Assembly: GCA_007258455.2 (NCBI GenBank)
Contig: VDFB02373365.1
Coordinates: 220,169,841-220,233,840, forward strand
Origin: Sequoia sempervirens
Lineage: Eukaryota > Streptophyta > Pinopsida > Cupressales > Cupressaceae
Direction: 5' to 3'
DNA: 64,000 nucleotides
Both the position numbers and the translations under genes were made by a program. The notes below the pieces were generated by a model. The model worked only from the letters and a program-made list of their open reading frames with translations. It made no database searches and was not told the origin of the DNA. Of this stretch, positions 56,314 to 64,000 are shown in pieces (position 1 is the stretch's first letter; each line of letters starts with the position of its first letter).

Positions 56314-57929
56314 TTATTCATACAGAAGCACTTAGAAAATGAGAATTGACTTTTGTGGGAAAAGTAGTTATAAAGATCTTGGCAACTATGTAACTAAATT
56401 TTAATATCTTATAAATGTTAAACCAAAAACCATTAGACCTTCATTTAGGCATGGAAGACAATGTATCTTGCAATATATATCCCCATTTGACTTAATTTAT
56501 TTAGGAAGTATTTTCAAATACTTGAGGATGTGAAATTGTTTTTTATTAACGATAAACAGGTTTTGAAGGGGTCCTGAAACCCTGTACAAAAAATACTTGA
56601 GCATGTGAAATTGTTATTTAGTGTAGCTAACTAGAGTTAAAGATATTACTGGTCTTACTAGTCCAAAACCATATAATAATAATAATGAAGAATCATTTTA
56701 AACATGTTAGATAGAAAAAAAAATTATATTTAGATTACGAATTATCAATAGTAAAGAAATGAATTAATAAAAAGTTATATATTTCTTAGTAATACATTTC
56801 ACATTAATGAATTGTAGTTAAATAATAGTCATTGAATGAGTAAATTCACAAGTTGATCAACATCATTCTAAATTTTCAATTTAGTTGGATGGTAACATAT
56901 TGTTTGAATGCAATCAAACCTTAAGAAATGTTTTATTCTAGAAATGACGCTTATTTCTAAATGTAAAACATGATAGCTAATAAATCAATACAATATCAAG
57001 TTTTCATTTAGATTGACTTTGCAATTAAATGTAGACATCCATCTAAGACTTATCACTAAAATCCTTACTAGGAAAGATCTAAGAATTTCTAAGCCTTAGA
57101 AGTAAAGAATGAAGTTACATTATTATCGAAATTAACCAACATTTTATCAAAATTATAAGTAGGATTTATATTTTTAGGTTAATAATTTAAAATTTTATAT
57201 TTATACTAGATATGTTAGAAGGTAGAACAAGAAAGTGTGCATTACCCATATTTACACTAAAAAAGAAACTAGTTTCACTCGAATTTTGGTCATTAGACAT
57301 AGAGACCTTGGCAATAGCTATTAAACAACTGAAGCAAAGTAAGGAGCAATCAACTAAAGACAAAAACAAGGATGTATAATCCCAATTACAAGTAAAGAAA
57401 GGATGGTTGCCTTGGTAAACTTAGGTGTTGGAAATTTATTTTGTATTTTAAAATTTATGTGTGTGACACAAGTATTGATTTTGCATCAATGTTCTTTTAA
57501 AGAAGTAAATAGAAGTTAAATTGGTCAATCTTTGAGTGAAAAATGATACTCTTGAATAATTATTTATTTTTTTAGAAAAATAAAAGGTTATTTTCAAATA
57601 AGACTATGCTTCTTCTTTATGTGATGATGTTTAATCTAGTTCTTTTACTTATTACTTGTAATTGAATTGTATATTGAAGCATTTGAATTTTTATGTCTTA
57701 TTTCCTTTCAAAAGAGAAATTCCAATTTGTAAGTATTAGATGTTTAGACAACCTAATCAAGATATGAAACTAAAATCAATATTGTTTGGTATCAACGATG
57801 TCTTTGCCTCACATTTATGGGTAATATTATTGTGCTTTGAGCCTAACATAGCTACAACAATGACATATGTGGCATTGTCCTTACAAGAAATCATCGAGGA
57901 GAAATAAGGGATATTTCTATATTGTACAC
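56314..57929. other. AT-rich stretch, no gene seen
   Basis: No domain, repeat or RNA gene was recognised. Frames here are short and compositionally AT-driven. Confidence 0.45.
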
Positions 57930-58265
57930 TCTTCATGTATCCTCGCCGAGGTCTGCGGCCAAGTTGGGCCCTAGGCGAGGGTTCGAGGGCGGCAACCCCC
58001 GAGAAAAAAAAAATTCTCATTTTTTCGTTTCATCACCGACAAAAGAAAAAAATTGACTTTGTAAAACCCTAATTCTAGAAGCTTTTAAAAAGCTTGTTAT
58101 AAGCAGTTGGGATGGGAGTTGCAGTAGGGCATTATTAGCGAGATTGTAATATGTTTTACACTAGATAATAAAATCATTGGATGGCTGTGGTTTTGTGGAT
58201 GAAGCCCGGATTGGGTGAACCACGTTAAATTCTCTGTGTTGTCTTGTTTCTGCTATATTTTTTAG
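57930..58265 (+). mobile_element. Copia-type LTR remnant
   Basis: A GC-rich cassette (57940-58008, GGGTTCGAGGGCGGCAACCC) is followed by AAACCCTAATTCTAG and, some 250 bases on, GGTGAACCACGTTAAATTCT with CTGTGTTGTCTTGTTTCTGC, the wording typical of the U5 end of plant copia LTRs. The layout matches the LTR at 55715-56313 in the opposite direction. No internal domains follow, so it is a solo or broken LTR. Confidence 0.6.
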
Positions 58266-60770
58266 TTTTTGTTTTATTTATTTGTTTTATTGATCAAATC
58301 TGCATTTAACTATTAGATGTCTACCTTCTAACCCAAACACTATTTTGGTTATTGAAACTATAATAAAACACTTCCTTACAAAAAATTATACCCACTACAC
58401 AAAATATCCCAATATTGGTGTCACAATATACCAATGTGCTAGTTTGGACATGTAAAGTTTAACATCTTATTAAAAATATGATCTTCCATATAAGTGTCTC
58501 AGAATGTGTCTTGTAATAACCCTTTATGTTGTTACATACATTCAAACATGGTAGTTAAAACAAACACAAATAAAATTGAAAAGATGTATAAATTGATGTG
58601 TTTTGAGTGTGTTGAGGATGATGGGAAGAAAATATAGTCACAGACTAGTGTCTTTATCCATTGGAAAACAAAATCTCTGAATTTAATCAAATATGTAACA
58701 ATTGAAACCAAGATAATGTCTTAATCAAGACACAACAAAAGGCTATGCCTTTTAGAATACATAGGCAAGCTAGGCTCTACACATAAATTCTAAAAAAACA
58801 ATAAATGGTTATAGAATATTAAGTGGGTCTAGTTAGTGATCTATGAGCATGCCCATGCACTTCCTTTATTATGTTGAAAAGGTACCTTACAAAGCTTTTG
58901 CGAGGATTTTATAGACTTCTAGTTGACTAACTGAACAACATACATCTAGAAATGCATACCATACACAAGGAGACATTCAACTAAGGTTGATTATACCTTT
59001 AATCATTCAATATTCAAGGTTTACAATATGCTATTACAAATTTGGGATAAACCCAAATTATTGCAATACAAAAATCAGACTACCCAAAACTAAAATTTGA
59101 AACCTAAGGCTTCATATGAGTATTTTCTACTGGTGGTGATTTGTAACTACTCCACCCTTGTCCATAATACTAAATTTTGATATCCTTCTATTGACCAAGA
59201 TAGATATACCCACAACCGAATGGCATACAAAATATTAGAAGACTATGTTGCATCAAAAAACCTATCCTCAACCACATCCAAACCCTTAGACAATAGGTGT
59301 CATCGACAATTTGATAAGATTTACTAGAGGGATGTACCAAGCATTCTTCTAACACCCACCATATCTACACAATGATTCATGGGTTTGAATGTAAAATTGA
59401 GTGAAATCGCCCATGAAATCCGTCGAAATAACATCTAGAAGGTGTTGCTCTAACAAAAAAGTTCTACATATCATAAGTTATGTATGGGTGCTGCAATTTC
59501 CCTTTGATTCACACCAAAGTTACATTAAAGGCCATGAAGGAGTGTTCTTCGATTGAGGTCTGAGTGGTTGTAGGGATGGTTGAGCATTAATGGCATCACA
59601 AAGGGAGCCATCAATCCATTCTAACCTTTTGAGAGAAAATGACCTCCATTGGATCATGTGGGAAATAAATGCCCAAGTGTACATGTGGAAATTGGACCTT
59701 TATCTAGTTCACTTAAGTCTTAGTTACCTTTTACCTTTACTTTTGCCTTTATGCCTTAGCACTTGCTAAAAAATATTACTTTACTATTGTCAAGCTTAGA
59801 AGGTTCATCAAGAATATGTGGAACATCCAAAGTCATCTGGCCCAAGACCAGTTCAATAGCTCACTCCTACATAACAATATATACTTGGAACTACAACTAT
59901 AAATCTTCATCCTTGCAGATGACTTAAGTGCTAGTGAACATCACCTAGCAACATCTAAAAATGGCTAGTTCAGTTATCTATCTCCACATCAACTTATTAT
60001 TTCTCATTTAGGCCTTTATGAGAATTGAACCTCCATATGATCCTTGCAGGTATTCACCTTGCTACTAGACATATCAAAAATTTGGTTGCCAAATGAACAC
60101 TTTGAGAAGTTTCTCACCATTGAGTGCTTTGTAAAAAATTAACGGAATCTAAGTTGTACTTATTTAGCCTTGAGATGATTCACTTACCCCTTTTTGCAGT
60201 CAACCTTACCTTATTTTAACCTCTTGTAAAGGATCGAGGCCCTACTAAACTTTGTAGATGATCTCATTTCAATTGCACCTTGAGCCCACACTTAGTCATT
60301 TTGCCTTCCTCTTTCTTGACCTTTGTGGAAATCCAACGTACTACCGAACTTCACCTTATAGCCAATTGAAAATATTGGACTGGCTTAGTAGCATATCTTC
60401 GCAAAAGGTCAGTAGGAAACCAAAAACTCGTAAGCAACTGGTAATAGACCAAAACACTACATGAGCATAACTTAGTCAATTTTTATCCAATTTTCCCTAA
60501 ACTTGAAATGGATACCCATTTGGACATATTGTAGGATGGAAGATTAAAAATTCCCCACATTTACCGAATTTCAAGATTTTGAATTTGGGTAATTAAGCCT
60601 AAAGAAAGGAAAGGACACAATGCCAAAAAGAAAACCCTAAACATTACAAACCCATGTAGGTTTTCTCAGATCAGTTATAAATGATGGATAATGAAATGTG
60701 GGCAACATAAGGAAAAGAGCAGACTAAAAACAGAATCAAGGAAGAATGAGACACAAATAAATGGGGTGCT
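58266..60770. other. No gene recognised
   Basis: No domain, repeat or RNA gene is visible in 2.5 kb. The frame 60258-60464 (68 codons) matches nothing known. Confidence 0.4.
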
Positions 60771-61315
60771 AACTATACCTTCTCCCAAATCTAGCCAATT
60801 TAATTTTTTATCACTATATGGATTACACATAACCCCTAGCTTGGGAGGAACTAAGGGTTGGTCTCCCCACAAGACCATGGACCTCAACCCACATTTGATG
60901 CTAAACCTACAACCCCCTTTACCTTTAAACTTAGCTCTTGATCGACGATATGACCAAATAATTTTTATTAAAACCTCAAAAATGTACTTGCAAACCTTAC
61001 ATCACTTATGATATCATTATACCTTCTCCCAAATATGGTTGGTTTATTTTTTTGTCATTAGATGGGTTACACAAAACCCCTAGCTTGGGAGGAACTAGGG
61101 TTGAGCTCCCCACATGACCAAGGGCCTCAACCCATGTGTTGCTAAACCTACAACCCCCTTTAAACTTAGCTCTTAATCAATGATATGACCAAAGGGCTTT
61201 TATAAAAACCTTAAAAACTTACTTGCAAACCTTGCGTCACTTATGATATCATTGTTTCTAACTCCCAAATCTAGTTGCTTTTTTTTCATCACTATATATG
61301 GATTACACAAAAATG
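60771..61315. repeat. Tandem repeat, unit of about 245 bp, 2.2 copies
   Basis: ACCTTCTCCCAAAT, GGTTACAC / GGATTACAC, CCCCTAGCTTGGGAGGAACT, GCTAAACCTACAACCCCC and CACTTATGATATCATT occur in order from 60776 and again from about 61020. A third partial copy starts near 61261. The open frame 60691-61011 is a by-product. Confidence 0.88.
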
Positions 61316-64000
61316 ACATTGATTGAATGTTCCTTGCAAGATTTTAATCTTTTACAAACCATGCTTTTGTAGCAATGACCAATTATGGCAAGACGACTAT
61401 ACGACCATTAAAAATTGTACAAATTTGTTAAACAAATTCCTATATTTTTTATAAATTAAAAAACTCAAAATTTTCTAGTGCCAAACCTTATATTTTATGT
61501 TAATTTTTAGGTTTTTTAGACTTTTTGAGCTCAATTGTGAGATTCTTTTGGTACCAAGATGTATCAAACAAAAGCTCTTGGCTAAAACTCTTTCAAAGAA
61601 CAATCTTTTTACAAATTTGAAGGTTCTATATTATGTAAAAAATAATGATCTTCACAAAGTCAAGTGTCACCTACAACCCAAACAACCTTCTATACAAGAG
61701 AGAAGCAATAAAAATGCTATTAAACTAGAGAATTCATAGATGCATAAATAAACTAATACAATATACAACTAGAAAACCTTTACAATAAAGACACGAACAA
61801 AACTTTATATGAAAACTTAAGACGTGCTAAGATTATGACAAATATCTTAATCCTATGATATACTAGACCCCAAAAAAGATCTAAATAAATTTAAATATGT
61901 AAATGTAAATAAAACTAAAACAAAACTAATTAAATAATATACCATATTCACACAATCAAATTAACCTAAATCATTTTATGTAAAAATATTTTTATCTTTT
62001 AAATATTAAACCTTACATTTTAAATTATTATTTTTATTGATAAAAAACTATTTATTAATTAAAAATGAATCGAATATTCTAAAACACTTTCTTTGCTCAT
62101 CAAAGTCGATCAAACATTTTAATTTTTTTTTAAATAAAAAATAGCTAAAGTACAATAAATACTATATCAATTGTCTAAAAAATATTGAACACGGCGATTT
62201 CAACGTCCAAATTCCACAACTACTAGTTTATTGAGTCCATCCGTCACGTATTTCACATTAATTTTTTTTATTCAATTGCACTACCTTACAACTGAAAACA
62301 TTATAGTAAACATCATAATATACATTTATTATTTTAATTCTCCAAAACCTTCCTAACTGCTTCATTTTATTATAATCGGCACTGTTCAATAAACATATTA
62401 CGTTTTTCATAAAAGTCCTGTAAAGCCGAATATCTACTGACAAGCCTTACAACTGAAGACTACTTTGGACTCTCTTAATTAGCTAGACCCAACCAGCTGT
62501 ATCGCGTCTGTGGAACGCCGTATAAAAAACGAAAAGTATCCAATAATCACGTGACACGCATTACACCAGAATGTCTGTCTGTGAAAAGTAATAATATAAC
62601 AGGGTTTCATTGTCAACAAACATTATTCATAAGGACAAGAATGTGTTAATATACCTTCACGCTACCCACACGATACCCTTAAATTGCGGCACTTTTATTT
62701 TTTAATTAAAAGACTGAAAAGAAAGGTCACCCCCAGACAATAATACTGACTTACGCGATCGCTTTCCCACTATCACTGCCATTTACTTTTATTATACCTA
62801 CATATGGTTTATATTAAATTCTTTCTCAGTGAAAGAGTAAATTTTTAATTTATTGCCATTTGCGGTTATTATAAAATTTTATGTGGAAGATTTTTATTGA
62901 TATTTTGGATCGTACAGAATTATATAGTGGAGAATTTTGATATTAGGCTTTGTGTAAAAATATTTTAATTTTCTACAATTTTCTGTAGTGTTAGTGTCCA
63001 TTCTTTTGGGCTGGCCACCTCTGTCGTGCTGGGCCCCACTTGATGTCTCCATCGGGTCACATCGGGTCTTTGCCCATTCCTCGACTTATGGGGGGTGTGC
63101 GTGGAGTTCGCCGCGAAGTACATTTCTTGGGAGGAAAATATATATACATTAATCTTTTTATAAATTGTAGAAATATATCATTTTTAACTAAATAAAATTT
63201 TAAGTGGAAATCCTGAATTAATCTGCCGTATCAATGTATTTATAGATTGTGATAATGAAATTCATGGTAGATTTTTTTTCCAATTCCAAATAACAAATCA
63301 AAGACCTATTGTTCTATTCATTGTTGATATCCCTACAAAGGAATAAAATCTCACCAATTATTTTTTTTCACAGCCATATCCAACATTTATGTGAGAAGTA
63401 ACCAATTATACCAGCTTTTTAGGGCTTATGCCGTTTAAAGACTTGAATTACAGCACCTTATTTATCATTGACATTATATTTTTACAATCTATTATAATTA
63501 ATATTGGATTAATTCTGATAAATAAAAAATGCTAAACATTTTTCAATCAGTAAAAGCTCTGTAACCAGTACCTGGAATCCGTAAAGTGCAAGCATGAACT
63601 TGTGTGAAAGTGCTATTGTAGTACATGTAAAGGAATCTTTCTATTTTTAAGTAATAATCTTGTCTCTGTGCAAGCCAGAGCTTTAGGTACTCCAAAATCT
63701 GTGTATCTCGAATCTTGATATATGTTTTGGAAAAAAATTGTATTAGTCTATCAATAATTATTAAAGATATTGAGAAATTGTTTCAAATTGATTCAAATTA
63801 AAGAGATTTAGATTGAAATTTCTGTAAGAGTTAAGGACTGAGAGAAGGACTGAGAGGTATGCATTCCATCAAAGTCATTCAGGGCACAATTTTGGGTTCA
63901 TCCCTTCTGATGTCGAGACTTTACAGTACAATCCCAACCTCCTCTTTTATAACGGGAGATGTCAGGGTCTTACACTGGACAAGACTTGATGCTTGGTAAA
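61316..64000. other. AT-rich stretch, no gene seen; some promoter-like words
   Basis: TATAAAA (62521), CCAAT (62540) and a G-box CACGTG (62548-62553) cluster within 35 bases, and a short GC-rich block lies at 63005-63120. No coding frame with recognisable content follows on either strand before the window ends. Confidence 0.3.

Overview
The window looks like intergenic DNA from a large plant nuclear genome, most likely a gymnosperm; the taxon is inferred. It is AT-rich, has no intact host gene, carries plant-type AAACCCT telomere-like repeats, and is filled with old LTR retrotransposons, a LINE fragment, foldbacks, tandem duplications and simple repeats. Broken pentatricopeptide-repeat (PPR) pieces with the wording MIAGYAQ / GVKPNSTTF / VDMYAKCG / KMPQRNGVSW resemble the large land-plant PLS-class families and are the only host-gene-like sequence seen. 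Nearly every coding trace is a pseudogene with in-frame stops.

Layout. 1-3338 is the left arm of a long inverted repeat whose right arm is 33011-36348; paired coordinates always sum to 36349, so there is no net indel, and every stretch compared by eye is identical. Both arms carry PPR pseudogene pieces rearranged into local hairpins. 3339-9950 is AT-rich with a 190-bp tandem duplication, a GA/AT microsatellite, a G-rich tract and a foldback. 9950-10844 is the 3' part of a LINE, cut by a Tat-type Ty3/gypsy element (10845-23291, + strand, 4.3-kb LTRs, gag-PR-extra RNase H-RT-RNase H-INT). Its 3' LTR runs into a 100-N gap. From the other side of the gap a second LTR element on the minus strand runs to 33010 (5' LTR 32033-33010, primer-binding site beside it, about 5 kb of leader holding a PPR fragment, and one 799-codon reading frame of unknown family). 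Its insertion ends the right arm of the inverted repeat.

After a 20-N gap at 36355 come telomere-like repeats, a three-copy foldback, degenerate CCCTNAA-like repeats, 0.7 kb of polypyrimidine, a CATA microsatellite and three consecutive palindromes (to 39028). 39848-45023 is a gag-only non-autonomous LTR element on the minus strand. 45600-46980 is a possible decayed gag. 48505-52212 is a series of hairpins and three unrelated tandem duplications; the last adjoins the broken end of a minus-strand Ty1/copia element (52210-56313) with recognisable gag, protease, integrase and RT. A second copia-type LTR remnant lies at about 57930-58265, a 245-bp tandem repeat at 60771-61315, and the remainder shows nothing recognisable.

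The parts do not form a pathway; they record nested insertion and decay. The best candidates for something undescribed are the PPR-derived hairpin array inside the large inverted repeat, the 799-codon reading frame with its PPR-carrying leader, and the extra RNase H placed between protease and RT in the Tat-type element. Boundaries given as 'about' were read by eye.
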